NCBI GenBank assembly: GCA_002482005.1
Contig: DLFD01000091.1
Location: forward strand, 1 to 45,468
Direction: 5' to 3'
DNA: 45,468 nucleotides
Source: Lachnospiraceae bacterium UBA7729
Lineage (GTDB): Bacteria > Bacillota > Clostridia > Lachnospirales > Lachnospiraceae
The number at the start of each line of letters is the position of its first letter. Position 1 is the stretch's first letter. The notes beneath the pieces were generated by a model. It was given only the letters and a program-made list of their open reading frames with translations, was not told where the DNA came from and did no database searches. Position numbers and translations under genes: made by a program. Shown one piece after another: positions 17,815-27,083 of the stretch.

Positions 17815-20800
17815 ATGGGACGTACCTGGACAGAAGAACAGAAGAGGGTCATAGACAGCAGAGGCAGAAGTCTGCTTGTCTCGGCAGCCGCGGGCTCCGG
17901 AAAGACGGCGGTGCTTGTGGAACGTATCCTGAAGGAGATCCTGGATCCGGAAAGACCGATCGATCTCGACAGACTGCTGATCGTAACCTTCACGAGGGCG
18001 GCGACCGCGCAGCTGAGGGAGAGGATCCGGGAGGCGGTTACGGAGAAGTACGATGAAGACCCTTCGGACCCGCGGCTTCAGCATCAGATGTCGCTTCTCC
18101 ACTGCGATCATATTATGACGATCGACCGTTTTTTCCTGATGGTCATCCGGGAACATTATGAGGAGATCGGACTGGATCCCTCCTTCCGGATCGGTGATGA
18201 GGGAGAACTTAAGCTGATGCGTTCCGATGTGGTCGGAGATGTGCTGGAAGAAGAGTATGAGAAAGGCCAGGAGGATTTCCTGCGTTTTTCCGAGAATTAT
18301 GCACCGGGCAATTCGGACAAAGCACTGGAGGACATGGTCCTGAACTTCTGGGAGAGCTCCATGTCTCATGCTTTCCCGAAGGAGTGGAGACATGACTGCC
18401 TTTCAGGATACAGGAAAGACCCGTCCGGCTGGAGATGGCTAAAGATCCTTATGACGTCCGTGAAAATGTACCTTGGGGATATCTCGGATACGATCGGGAG
18501 GGCGAAGGAGCTCTGCTCTCTTCCGGGAGGGCCGAAGAAAGCAATGGCAGCTCTTCTGTCCGATGATGAGCTTCTGAGAAATCTCATGGGACAGCCGGAT
18601 TATGATTCTCTGATGTCAGCCTTTTCTGACATCAGCTTTGCAAGGATGGTCAAAAAGCCTGCAAAGGGGGAGCCACCCTACGATCCGGGGCTGACTGCCC
18701 AGGTATACGACCTGAGAGAAGGGTGGAAGAAGCAGATCAAGACACTTGCCGGCAAATACTTCTGCCGGCCTCTGGCTGAGGAAGCAGAGCTGATGAGAAA
18801 GACCGGGAAGGACCTCGAAGTACTCGTCAGGCTGGCAGACCGTTTTGAGGAAGCCTTTCACGACGCAAAGGTTCAGAAGAATATCCTCGATTTCTATGAC
18901 ACATCCCATCTTGCCCTGCAGGTCCTGCTGGAGAAAGGGGAAGACGGCAGCCTGAAACCGACAAGGGCGGCAAAGGAGTACCAGGACTACTTCGAGGAGA
19001 TCTCCATCGATGAGTATCAGGATTCCAATGAAGTCCAGGAACTCCTGCTCTCGGCGGTATCGAAGGAAGGCAGGGGGACCTTCAACCGGTTTATGGTCGG
19101 AGACGTGAAGCAGAGCATCTACCGCTTCCGGATGTCCGATCCCGGGATCTTCATGCAGAAATACGATACCTACAGCCGGGATGATTCTGCAAAGAAGGTC
19201 CGGATCGATCTCCATAAGAACTTTCGTTCAAGGGAGCAGGTTCTCTCCGCCGTCAACCTTATCTTCCGGCAGATCATGCGGAAAGATATCGGCGGCATCG
19301 AATACGGGGAGGAGGAATCCCTTGTGCCAGGGGCAGTCTATCCGAAGCTGCCTGAGCCATGGGAAGGGAAGGATGAGAAGATCTATGAACCTGAGCTGAT
19401 CATAGTCGAGCCTGAAGATCTCCTGCCGGAGGCGGAGGAAGATCCTGATGAGGAAGACAGTAAGCCTTCTGACCAGGCGCCTTCTGGCGATCAGAAAGTT
19501 CTGGATGATGCGGAGGACCTGGAGGACGAAGAAGATGCGGAGGCAGCCGAAGGCAGGATCCCCGATGCGATGCACGCAGAAGCGGAAGCGGTGGCACAGC
19601 GGATCCTGCAGATGGCGGGACATGACCCTGTATGGGACAAGGAAAAGGGGGAATACCGCACTGCAAGGTTCAGCGATATCGTGATCCTTCTGCGTACCTC
19701 TTCGAACTGGGCCAATGCATATACGGAAGTCCTTTCGGAGCATGGGATCCCCAGCCGTTCAGGCTCAAAGACCGGCTACTTCTCGGCACCGGAGGTGAAG
19801 ACCATCCTGGCTTACCTGAACGTACTCGATAATCCCAGACAGGATATCCCGCTTGCAGCGGTCCTTCGTTCGGAGATCGGAGGACTTACTGATGACGAGC
19901 TGGCCATGCTGAAGACCGGAAAGCGGAGAGAGCTGCTTTTCGACTGTATCACGGACTTTCTGGAGGCGCATAAAGACAAGGACCCTGAGAATACGGAAGC
20001 GGAGAAGGTCCTTCTTAGGAAACTTAATTCTTTTTCGGACATGACTTCCCGGCTCAGGGATGAAGTATCCGATACCCCGATCCACCAGCTGCTCTGGAAT
20101 ATCTATGATGAGACCGGTTTTGAGTCTCTGGCAGAAGCATCTCCGGGAGGCAGGCAGAAAAAGGCGAACCTGGACATGCTTGTGGAGAAGGCGATCGACT
20201 ACGAAAAGACAAGCTACAGAGGACTGTTTCATTTTGTAAGATACATCGACCGAATGAGAAAATATGAGGTTGACTTCGGCGCCGCGCTGGAGGAGACCGG
20301 GGATGAGAATCTTGTCAGGATCATGACGATCCATGCGAGCAAGGGGCTGGAATTCCCGATCGTGTTCGTCTCGGGACTCGGCAAGAAGTTCAATACGAGG
20401 GATGCATCTGCGGCGCTTGTAAAAGATCCTGAGATCGGAATTGGCATGAACTACGTGGATCCGGACAGGAGGGTGCAGGTCCCGACTCTGATCCGGAGCG
20501 CAGCTTCGGAAAGAACGCTTCGGGAGGGAATCGGCGAAGAACTCAGGATTCTCTATGTAGCGATGACGAGGGCGGAGGAGAAGCTGATACTGACCGGATG
20601 CGTGAAAAGCAGGGAGGAGGATCTTCCGGACCTTCTTCCGTGCAGCAGTTCCGGGGAAGAGAAACTTCCAGGAAGCCAGATCCTTCGGGCGGACAATTTC
20701 CTCTTCTGGGTGATGGCCTCACTCGTGAGACACCCTTCCGGAAGACCGTTCTTTGAGGGGTATATGGATATGCCGCTGCAAAGCGGAGAGGGTCCGGTGA

Positions 20801-21723
20801 AGGACCTTCCGGGAAGCTTTCGCATCCTGACGGGCAGGGAAGTGATCGAAGGCGGGGAGCTGACCGCTCTATTGGAGGAGACGGATGTTCTCGCCATGCT
20901 CAGAACAGAGGATGGGGAGACCCCTTCGCCCGGACTCCGCAGGATCCTTTCAGGAAACCTCGGATCCTTCTATCCTTTCCCGGATCTTTCGAAGATACCT
21001 GCCAAGGTGACTGTATCTGAACTGAAGAGAGCCGGGTATGAGGCGGAGATGGAGCGCCTGGCACAGGAAGCGGACGAGCTTCAGGACAATAGAAAGCTGT
21101 TTCCGAAGGAGGATAGCGAAGAGAAACTTATCACTCCGGATTTCATGAGGGGGACGGAAAAGAACCGCCGGCTTTCCGGGACAGAGACAGGTACCGCGTA
21201 CCACAGGTTCCTGGCGGACTTTGACTTCACGTCAAAGGTACAGGACGGGGCGGCCGCCGGCTGGTTGGAAACTATGGTTCGATGTGATAAAATCACGGAA
21301 GATGAGAGAAATGCGGTATCGGCATGGAAACTTGACCGCTTCCTTCATTCAGAGCTGGCCGGAAGGATGCACCAGGCAGCGGTCAGAAAGACGCTGCACA
21401 GGGAGAATCCTTTTGTTCTGTCTGTCAGAGCGGGTGAGATCTATCCGGATCTTCCGGCTGATTCGACTGACGCGAAGGTCCTGATCCAGGGAACGATCGA
21501 TGCATGGTTTGAGGATGAGGACGGGAAGATCGTCCTGATCGACTATAAAACCGACCGCGTGAAAAAAGGACAGGAGGACAGCCTCGTGCGGAGATACCGC
21601 AGGCAGTTCCTCCTCTACGGGGAGGCGCTTCTCCGGCTTACCGGCAGGGAAGTGAAGGAAGCCTTTCTGTATTCCCTGCAGCTTGGCAGGGCCATCCCTG
21701 TAGACCTGAAAGAGAAAGACTGA
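17815..21723 (+). CDS. addA: ATP-dependent helicase/nuclease subunit A
   Basis: The 1302-aa protein is the UvrD-type helicase plus nuclease subunit of AddAB. Walker A is AAAGSGKT (24-31), the DEYQDSN motif II follows, and the helicase motif V/VI region is visible in MTIHASKGLEFP and LRILYVAMTRA. The C-terminal PD-(D/E)xK nuclease carries LIDYKTD (Asp1243, Lys1245). An unusually acidic, probably disordered stretch (about 534-580, rich in Asp and Glu) interrupts the helicase core. The start is supported by ACGGAGA upstream of ATG 17815. Confidence 0.96.
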   Translation: MGRTWTEEQKRVIDSRGRSLLVSAAAGSGKTAVLVERILKEILDPERPIDLDRLLIVTFTRAATAQLRERIREAVTEKYDEDPSDPRLQHQMSLLHCDHIMTIDRFFLMVIREHYEEIGLDPSFRIGDEGELKLMRSDVVGDVLEEEYEKGQEDFLRFSENYAPGNSDKALEDMVLNFWESSMSHAFPKEWRHDCLSGYRKDPSGWRWLKILMTSVKMYLGDISDTIGRAKELCSLPGGPKKAMAALLSDDELLRNLMGQPDYDSLMSAFSDISFARMVKKPAKGEPPYDPGLTAQVYDLREGWKKQIKTLAGKYFCRPLAEEAELMRKTGKDLEVLVRLADRFEEAFHDAKVQKNILDFYDTSHLALQVLLEKGEDGSLKPTRAAKEYQDYFEEISIDEYQDSNEVQELLLSAVSKEGRGTFNRFMVGDVKQSIYRFRMSDPGIFMQKYDTYSRDDSAKKVRIDLHKNFRSREQVLSAVNLIFRQIMRKDIGGIEYGEEESLVPGAVYPKLPEPWEGKDEKIYEPELIIVEPEDLLPEAEEDPDEEDSKPSDQAPSGDQKVLDDAEDLEDEEDAEAAEGRIPDAMHAEAEAVAQRILQMAGHDPVWDKEKGEYRTARFSDIVILLRTSSNWANAYTEVLSEHGIPSRSGSKTGYFSAPEVKTILAYLNVLDNPRQDIPLAAVLRSEIGGLTDDELAMLKTGKRRELLFDCITDFLEAHKDKDPENTEAEKVLLRKLNSFSDMTSRLRDEVSDTPIHQLLWNIYDETGFESLAEASPGGRQKKANLDMLVEKAIDYEKTSYRGLFHFVRYIDRMRKYEVDFGAALEETGDENLVRIMTIHASKGLEFPIVFVSGLGKKFNTRDASAALVKDPEIGIGMNYVDPDRRVQVPTLIRSAASERTLREGIGEELRILYVAMTRAEEKLILTGCVKSREEDLPDLLPCSSSGEEKLPGSQILRADNFLFWVMASLVRHPSGRPFFEGYMDMPLQSGEGPVKDLPGSFRILTGREVIEGGELTALLEETDVLAMLRTEDGETPSPGLRRILSGNLGSFYPFPDLSKIPAKVTVSELKRAGYEAEMERLAQEADELQDNRKLFPKEDSEEKLITPDFMRGTEKNRRLSGTETGTAYHRFLADFDFTSKVQDGAAAGWLETMVRCDKITEDERNAVSAWKLDRFLHSELAGRMHQAAVRKTLHRENPFVLSVRAGEIYPDLPADSTDAKVLIQGTIDAWFEDEDGKIVLIDYKTDRVKKGQEDSLVRRYRRQFLLYGEALLRLTGREVKEAFLYSLQLGRAIPVDLKEKD

Positions 21724-21738
21724 GGAGTGCCACGGGCA

Positions 21739-24700
21739 ATGCAGATACGGAAAAGTGAAGCAGGCAGATTGAAGGCGACCAAAGGAAAACATCCGTCTAT
21801 AAGCCGGTTCTGGATCGGATTTCTGATCTCAGCCGTCTTTATGTTCATCGGTTTCTTTGCAATCGGTGTATGGCCGTTCGGGGACGGGACGGTCCTGATC
21901 ATTGATTCCCTTCACCAGTATCTTCCATTCTATACTGATTTTCATGAGAAGCTGGTCCATCATTCCTCGCTTCTCTATTCGTTTTCCGCAGGCCTTGGCT
22001 ATAATTTCTGGGCTACGTATGCTTACTACCTGGCAAGTCCTCTGAATTTCCTGATCGGTCTGGTACCGACCGCCAATGTGTGCGATTTCATGGACTATAT
22101 GATCCTCTTCAAGGTGGCGCTGATTGGGGGAACGATGTCCTGGTACCTGTACCGGAGAAATCACAATTCGGGACTGCTTGCGCCTGCTTTCGGCAGTATG
22201 TTTGCCCTGAGCTTTTTCGTGATCGGCTACTATTTCAATATCATGTGGCTGGATTCGGTTGCTATGCTTCCTCTGATCATGAAGGGAATTGAGCAGATCT
22301 GCGGGATCGGGGATGAAGGACGGCTTTCAGACAGGTCTGACGGACGGCTTTACTGCATTGCACTGTTCTATGGCCTCTGGTGCAATTATTACATCGGGTT
22401 CATGCTCTGTCTGTTCTCAGTCCTCTATTATGTAATCTGTCTTGTCACTGCAGGCAGGATGTCCGTGAGACTCTTTCTTGGAAGGACAGTCCGGTTCTTC
22501 TGGTATTCCCTTCTTGGCGGAGGGATGGGAGGAATGGTCCTGCTTCCGGCTTACAAAGCGCTCACAGCTTCCGAGTCGATGAAATCAAACAGTTTTCCGG
22601 ACAGGATCCGCTTCTACACGGATTTCGTGAACATGATGATCACCCATTATGCGGGGATAAAGCCGATCAATATCGCGAACACGCAGGTCGGACTGAATGC
22701 TTACTGCGGAGTCAGTGTCCTGCTTCTTGTGGTCCTGTTCCTTCTTGACGACAGGATCAGACTGAGAGAGCGGATCGCGAGAGCATGCATGGCAGCTTTT
22801 CTGCTCCTGAGCTTCTCGATGAATATCCTGAATTATGTGTGGCACGGATTCCATCAGCAGAACGGGCTTCCGAACAGATTTTCATTCATCTATATCGCCA
22901 TGATCCTGGTCATGTCCTTTGATGCGCTGCAGGATGCCGGAAAGATGTCCCTATGGAAGATCGTCTTCTCGGGGATCTTTCCGATCACCTTCTGCCTTCT
23001 GGCCTGGCTTTCAGGAGCAGGGACGGATCATGAGGGGAATGCCTATCCGGCGTCCTCCTATGAGATCACGCTGGCGCTTCTTTGCGGGTATTTTGTTCTG
23101 CTCCTGGTCATCCGGATCCGGAACATCAGGAAGATCCTGTATACTTTCTTTGTCGGGACGATGTGCATCTGTGAGGCGGGAATCTCCGCTGTCTGGGGGA
23201 TCGTGTGCAACGATTCCGTGACCAGATCCATCTATCTGAATGACCAGAAGTCCTTCAGGACCCTGGTACCTCAGATGGGGGATGAGGGATGGTTCCGCTC
23301 GGAGGTGGATTCTCAGAGGATGAGAGACGTCACTTTGTTCTGCGGAGGCAATGCGGTCGTTATGTTCAATTCCACCATGCAGGAATCGGTCACTTACTTC
23401 TGCGACCGCATCGGGATGGAGTCGAGGACGAACAAGAACGGGTATAACGGCGTCACAAAACTGATGAATGACGTACTGGGAATCAGATATGTTCTTTCTT
23501 CTCAGGGAACCGGGAGCACGCTGTACCAGTTTCAAAAGCAGACAGAAGACGGAAATCTGGCGATCTATAAGAATGACGATGCGCTGTCGCTCGGTTTCAT
23601 GGTGAGCCCTCTTATCCGCGACTGGAATGTGTCGATCGGAACCCCGATCGATGTCCAGAATGATTTCGTAGTGAAGGCTGCCGGGCTTGACCCGATCTAT
23701 ACCCTTGACCGCAGACTGACCATGGAGAATGGGGCAGATAACGGCATCCGGATCCCGGAAGGCAAGCAGGTCTATGTCTATCTGCCTGACCGGGTCAGAG
23801 AGCTGCAGCTGACGACTCCGGAATTCAGCAAGACTTATGAGACTTTCACAGATCATCTTTATGTTGTCAATTCAGCTGACGGTGAGGATATGGCGTCGAT
23901 GACCGCGACCATCGACGGGGGAGGTACCGCGCAGGCGATCATCTATACCTGTCCGGACGCGGAGGAAGAGAAAGTCGTACGGAAGCTGAGGGAAAGCCAG
24001 CTTGAAGATGTATCGGCGGAAGGGAACCGTCTCAAAGGACAGATAGATGCGAAAGAAGACGGGATCCTGCTCCTTACGATCCCTTATGACAGGAGCTGGA
24101 CGGCATATGTGGACGGAGAGAAAGCTGTTCCGGAGATGATCGGCTCCTGCCTGATGGGGATTCCGGTTTCCGCCGGCAGACATGAGATCCGTATGGTCTA
24201 TATTCCGGCAGGCTTCAGAGAGGGGATCATCGCTTCCGTATGCTTTGCGCTGCTGTATGGGCTGTCGCTGATCCTTTACAGCAGAAAACACAGAGGAGAG
24301 AGTATGGGAATCAAGGGAGAGATCGAAGACGCCGGACGCATCCTTTCCGGAATGCTCGGAGAAGATGCGGTGGTCCCGCATGCAAAGATGAGCAGCTACA
24401 CGACATTCCGGATCGGGGGAGAGGCATCTTTCCTGGTCCTTCCGAAGACGGCAGACCAGCTGGCAGAGACGGTCCGTCTCCTCAGAGAACGCCGCATCCC
24501 ATACCATGTGATCGGCAACGGGAGCAATCTTCTCGTGAGCGACTGTGGTTTTCAGGGAATCGTCGTGAGGACGGCGAAGAACTTTACGGAGATCCGCGTC
24601 AGGGAGGATGTGATCGAGGCACAGGCTGGAGCACTCCTTTCGGCGATTGCACATGCTGCTCTTGATCATTCCCTGACAGGGATGGAATGTGAAGCCGGGA

Positions 24701-25245
24701 TCCCGGGTACTCTCGGAGGGGCAATCTCGATGAACGCGGGGGCTTACGGCGGAGAGATGAAGGATATCGTGCTCTCTGTCCGTGTGCTGACCCGGGAAGG
24801 AAAGATACGTGAACTGTCCGCAGCGCAGTGCGGATTTGCCTATAGGACTTCCAGGATCCAGCGGGAAGGTATGATCGTGCTGGATGCAAAGCTGCAGCTT
24901 CAGCAAGGTGATCCGGAGCAGATCAGCGCAAAGATGACGGATCTCAGAAACAGAAGGACTGAGAAACAGCCTCTGGATATGCCGAGCGCAGGATCCACAT
25001 TCAAGCGGCCGGAGGGACACTATGCAGGAGCGCTGATCGATGAAGCTGGCATGAGGGGGCACAGGGCAGGCAATGCACAGGTATCGGAGAAGCATGCAGG
25101 GTTTGTCGTGAACCTGGGCGGAGCTACAGCGGAAGATGTCATGACCGTGATAAGAGATGTTCAGAAAGCGGTATATGAAAAGTCCGGTGTCATGCTGGAG
25201 CCTGAAGTACGGATGCTGGGATTTGCGGAAGAAGAGAAAGAGTAA
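21739..25245 (+). CDS. YfhO-family membrane protein fused in frame to MurB
   Basis: The open frame gives 1168 residues with no stop. Residues 1-855 are a YfhO-type polytopic protein: about 12 or more hydrophobic segments, the typical early segment GDGTVLIIDSLHQYLPFY, a large extracytoplasmic part (about 500-820) and a last TM near 835. YfhO-like proteins are linked to glycosylation of wall or lipoteichoic acid polymers. Residue 856 onward is a complete MurB. GTG 21727 is an alternative start, but GAGGAG (21722-21727) fits ATG 21739 better. At the junction a ribosome site and ATG 24304 remain, so MurB may also be made alone. The genes may have fused by loss of one stop codon. Confidence 0.85.
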   Translation: MQIRKSEAGRLKATKGKHPSISRFWIGFLISAVFMFIGFFAIGVWPFGDGTVLIIDSLHQYLPFYTDFHEKLVHHSSLLYSFSAGLGYNFWATYAYYLASPLNFLIGLVPTANVCDFMDYMILFKVALIGGTMSWYLYRRNHNSGLLAPAFGSMFALSFFVIGYYFNIMWLDSVAMLPLIMKGIEQICGIGDEGRLSDRSDGRLYCIALFYGLWCNYYIGFMLCLFSVLYYVICLVTAGRMSVRLFLGRTVRFFWYSLLGGGMGGMVLLPAYKALTASESMKSNSFPDRIRFYTDFVNMMITHYAGIKPINIANTQVGLNAYCGVSVLLLVVLFLLDDRIRLRERIARACMAAFLLLSFSMNILNYVWHGFHQQNGLPNRFSFIYIAMILVMSFDALQDAGKMSLWKIVFSGIFPITFCLLAWLSGAGTDHEGNAYPASSYEITLALLCGYFVLLLVIRIRNIRKILYTFFVGTMCICEAGISAVWGIVCNDSVTRSIYLNDQKSFRTLVPQMGDEGWFRSEVDSQRMRDVTLFCGGNAVVMFNSTMQESVTYFCDRIGMESRTNKNGYNGVTKLMNDVLGIRYVLSSQGTGSTLYQFQKQTEDGNLAIYKNDDALSLGFMVSPLIRDWNVSIGTPIDVQNDFVVKAAGLDPIYTLDRRLTMENGADNGIRIPEGKQVYVYLPDRVRELQLTTPEFSKTYETFTDHLYVVNSADGEDMASMTATIDGGGTAQAIIYTCPDAEEEKVVRKLRESQLEDVSAEGNRLKGQIDAKEDGILLLTIPYDRSWTAYVDGEKAVPEMIGSCLMGIPVSAGRHEIRMVYIPAGFREGIIASVCFALLYGLSLILYSRKHRGESMGIKGEIEDAGRILSGMLGEDAVVPHAKMSSYTTFRIGGEASFLVLPKTADQLAETVRLLRERRIPYHVIGNGSNLLVSDCGFQGIVVRTAKNFTEIRVREDVIEAQAGALLSAIAHAALDHSLTGMECEAGIPGTLGGAISMNAGAYGGEMKDIVLSVRVLTREGKIRELSAAQCGFAYRTSRIQREGMIVLDAKLQLQQGDPEQISAKMTDLRNRRTEKQPLDMPSAGSTFKRPEGHYAGALIDEAGMRGHRAGNAQVSEKHAGFVVNLGGATAEDVMTVIRDVQKAVYEKSGVMLEPEVRMLGFAEEEKE
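24304..25245 (+). CDS. murB: UDP-N-acetylenolpyruvoylglucosamine reductase (internal start)
   Basis: From the internal ATG this is a 313-aa MurB of normal length. It performs the NADPH-dependent reduction that makes UDP-MurNAc for peptidoglycan. The FAD-binding GNGSNLLVSD is present, as are GIPGTLGGAISMNAGAYG and the catalytic Ser231 in AGSTFKRP. Glu301 is in LEPEVRML. The pattern is that of the type II enzymes of Firmicutes. GAGGAG (about 24293-24298) precedes ATG 24304, a good ribosome site for separate translation. It is in the same frame as the YfhO part upstream, without an intervening stop. Confidence 0.93.
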   Translation: MGIKGEIEDAGRILSGMLGEDAVVPHAKMSSYTTFRIGGEASFLVLPKTADQLAETVRLLRERRIPYHVIGNGSNLLVSDCGFQGIVVRTAKNFTEIRVREDVIEAQAGALLSAIAHAALDHSLTGMECEAGIPGTLGGAISMNAGAYGGEMKDIVLSVRVLTREGKIRELSAAQCGFAYRTSRIQREGMIVLDAKLQLQQGDPEQISAKMTDLRNRRTEKQPLDMPSAGSTFKRPEGHYAGALIDEAGMRGHRAGNAQVSEKHAGFVVNLGGATAEDVMTVIRDVQKAVYEKSGVMLEPEVRMLGFAEEEKE

Positions 25246-25266
25246 GGCTTTGACGGGGGAATGTAC

Positions 25267-26118
25267 ATGAGATTTGTGATCGTGACCGGGATGTCGGGAT
25301 CGGGGAAGACAGCTGCTCTGAAGATGCTGGAGGACGATGGGTATTTCTGCGTGGATAACCTTCCGCTGGAACTGATCGGAAAGTTCGCAGAGCTGGCAGG
25401 AAACCCTGCACAGGAATACAGCAAGGTTGCCCTGGGATTTGATTCAAGGTCACTTTTCAGAGGGCATTCCGTCGAAGAGTTCTTTCAGACCATGAAGCCA
25501 TATACGTACGAGATCCTTTATCTGGACTGCAGCGATCAGGAACTGGTAAGACGGTATAAAGCGACAAGAAGGATCCATCCGCTTGCAGGCAATGACCGGA
25601 TCGAGACAGGGATCCGGAAGGAAAGGAAGCTCCTTGAGCCGCTCAGGATGAGAGCAGATTATATCATAGATACCAGCGAGATACTGACAAGGCAGCTGCA
25701 GCAGGAGATCGGCCATATTTTTCTGGAAGGCACGGTGGGAAACGGTATCTTCCTGTCCATCCTGTCCTTCGGATACAAGTATGGGATCCCGTCGGATGCG
25801 GATCTGGTCTTCGATGTAAGGTTCCTTCCGAATCCCTTCTACGTGGAGGAACTGAAGCATAAGACCGGCAATGACGCCGATGTGCAGTCATATGTCTGCC
25901 AGACCGGCGAGGCGGATGAGTTTATGAGGAAGCTGACCGATCTTCTGGAATATCTGATCCCACGGTATGCGCTGGAAGGGAAGAAACAGCTGACGATAGC
26001 GGTCGGATGTACGGGCGGAAAACATCGTTCCGTGACGCTGGCCAACAAGCTGAATGAATATTTTGAGAAAAGCGGGGAGTATCCGGTCGTGCTTCTGCAC
26101 AGGGATATCAGCCGCTGA
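25267..26118 (+). CDS. rapZ: RapZ/YvcJ nucleotide-binding protein
   Basis: The 283-aa protein is a P-loop protein of the RapZ/YvcJ family with Walker A GMSGSGKT (8-15), CVDNLP, and the C-terminal signature VGCTGGKHRSV. In E. coli RapZ controls amino-sugar synthesis through small RNAs. In Bacillus YvcJ hydrolyses nucleotides and affects competence. The role here is likely linked to the cell envelope, in keeping with murB upstream. ATG 25267 is preferred over ATG 25261 because GGGGGA (25255-25260) would be too close to the latter. whiA follows after 15 bp. Confidence 0.95.
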   Translation: MRFVIVTGMSGSGKTAALKMLEDDGYFCVDNLPLELIGKFAELAGNPAQEYSKVALGFDSRSLFRGHSVEEFFQTMKPYTYEILYLDCSDQELVRRYKATRRIHPLAGNDRIETGIRKERKLLEPLRMRADYIIDTSEILTRQLQQEIGHIFLEGTVGNGIFLSILSFGYKYGIPSDADLVFDVRFLPNPFYVEELKHKTGNDADVQSYVCQTGEADEFMRKLTDLLEYLIPRYALEGKKQLTIAVGCTGGKHRSVTLANKLNEYFEKSGEYPVVLLHRDISR

Positions 26119-26133
26119 CCGGGGGCCGGGAAG

Positions 26134-27078
26134 ATGTCATTCTCCAGTGAAGTGAAAGAGGAACTCTCAGAATGCGTGGACAGCGCCAGACACTGCAGAA
26201 TCGCGGAACTGGCAGCTCTCCTTCATGGATGCGGAGAGTTTTCGGACGGGTCGATCAGGCTGAGGACAGAAAACAGATATGCCGCAGAGGCAGCAGAAGC
26301 CTGCCTCAGGAAGATGTACGGAAACCAGGTCCGGACGAACAGAACGGATGAGGAAGGAAAGCTTCCCGTCTTCGAGGTGGTCCTGGACGATGAAAAGTCG
26401 AGCCTTCTTCTGATGGAGGCTGTCCGGATGGAGGGCGCTTATCCGGATGGCAGTTTCCGGGATTTTGTGGTGGACCGGAGCATTCTGCGGAAGAACTGCT
26501 GCAGGAAGGCATATCTGAGAGGGGCATTCCTGCTCGCCGGTTCTGTGAGTAATCCGGAGAAAAGCTATCACCTTGAAGTCGTATGTCCGGACCTGGAGGA
26601 TGCAGAGCTGATCCTGTGGATCATGCGTTCGATCGGATTTGAGGCCAGGACGGTGGAAAGGCAGAAGCACCCGGTAGTCTATCTGAAAGAGGGGGAGCAG
26701 ATCTCCGATCTTCTGGGATGCATGGGAGCTCCGAAGGGGCTTATGAATTTTGAAAATGTCCGGATCGAGAGGGATATCGCAGGGACTGTCAACAGAAGAG
26801 TGAACTGCGAGACGGCAAACCTGATCCGGACTGTCGATGCGTCCGTAAGGCAGATCAGAGATATTGAGTATCTCAGGGACAGCGGGGAACTGGAAAGGCT
26901 TCCGGAGAGTCTGAGGGAGACCGCCCTGCTCCGGCTGAGAATGCCGGATGCCACCCTGAAGGAACTGTCGCTGGCGAGTATACCTCCTGTCGGGAGGTCC
27001 GGCATGAACCACAGACTGATGCGGCTCAGCAGTCTGGCGGAAAGACTCAGAGCGGAAAAAGAGCCCATGCAGAGGTAA
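26134..27078 (+). CDS. whiA: WhiA, DNA-binding protein
   Basis: The 314-aa protein has the WhiA layout: an N-terminal homing-endonuclease-like (LAGLIDADG-fold) region without nuclease motifs (for example KAYLRGAFLLAGSVS), and a C-terminal HTH domain (LRLRMPDATLKELS followed by GMNHRLMRLSSLA). In Streptomyces it is a sporulation regulator; in Bacillus it affects cell division and chromosome segregation. In Firmicutes it normally follows yvcJ and yvcK, but yvcK is absent here. The ribosome site is weak (GGGAAG). Confidence 0.95.
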   Translation: MSFSSEVKEELSECVDSARHCRIAELAALLHGCGEFSDGSIRLRTENRYAAEAAEACLRKMYGNQVRTNRTDEEGKLPVFEVVLDDEKSSLLLMEAVRMEGAYPDGSFRDFVVDRSILRKNCCRKAYLRGAFLLAGSVSNPEKSYHLEVVCPDLEDAELILWIMRSIGFEARTVERQKHPVVYLKEGEQISDLLGCMGAPKGLMNFENVRIERDIAGTVNRRVNCETANLIRTVDASVRQIRDIEYLRDSGELERLPESLRETALLRLRMPDATLKELSLASIPPVGRSGMNHRLMRLSSLAERLRAEKEPMQR

Positions 27079-27083
27079 GCAGT

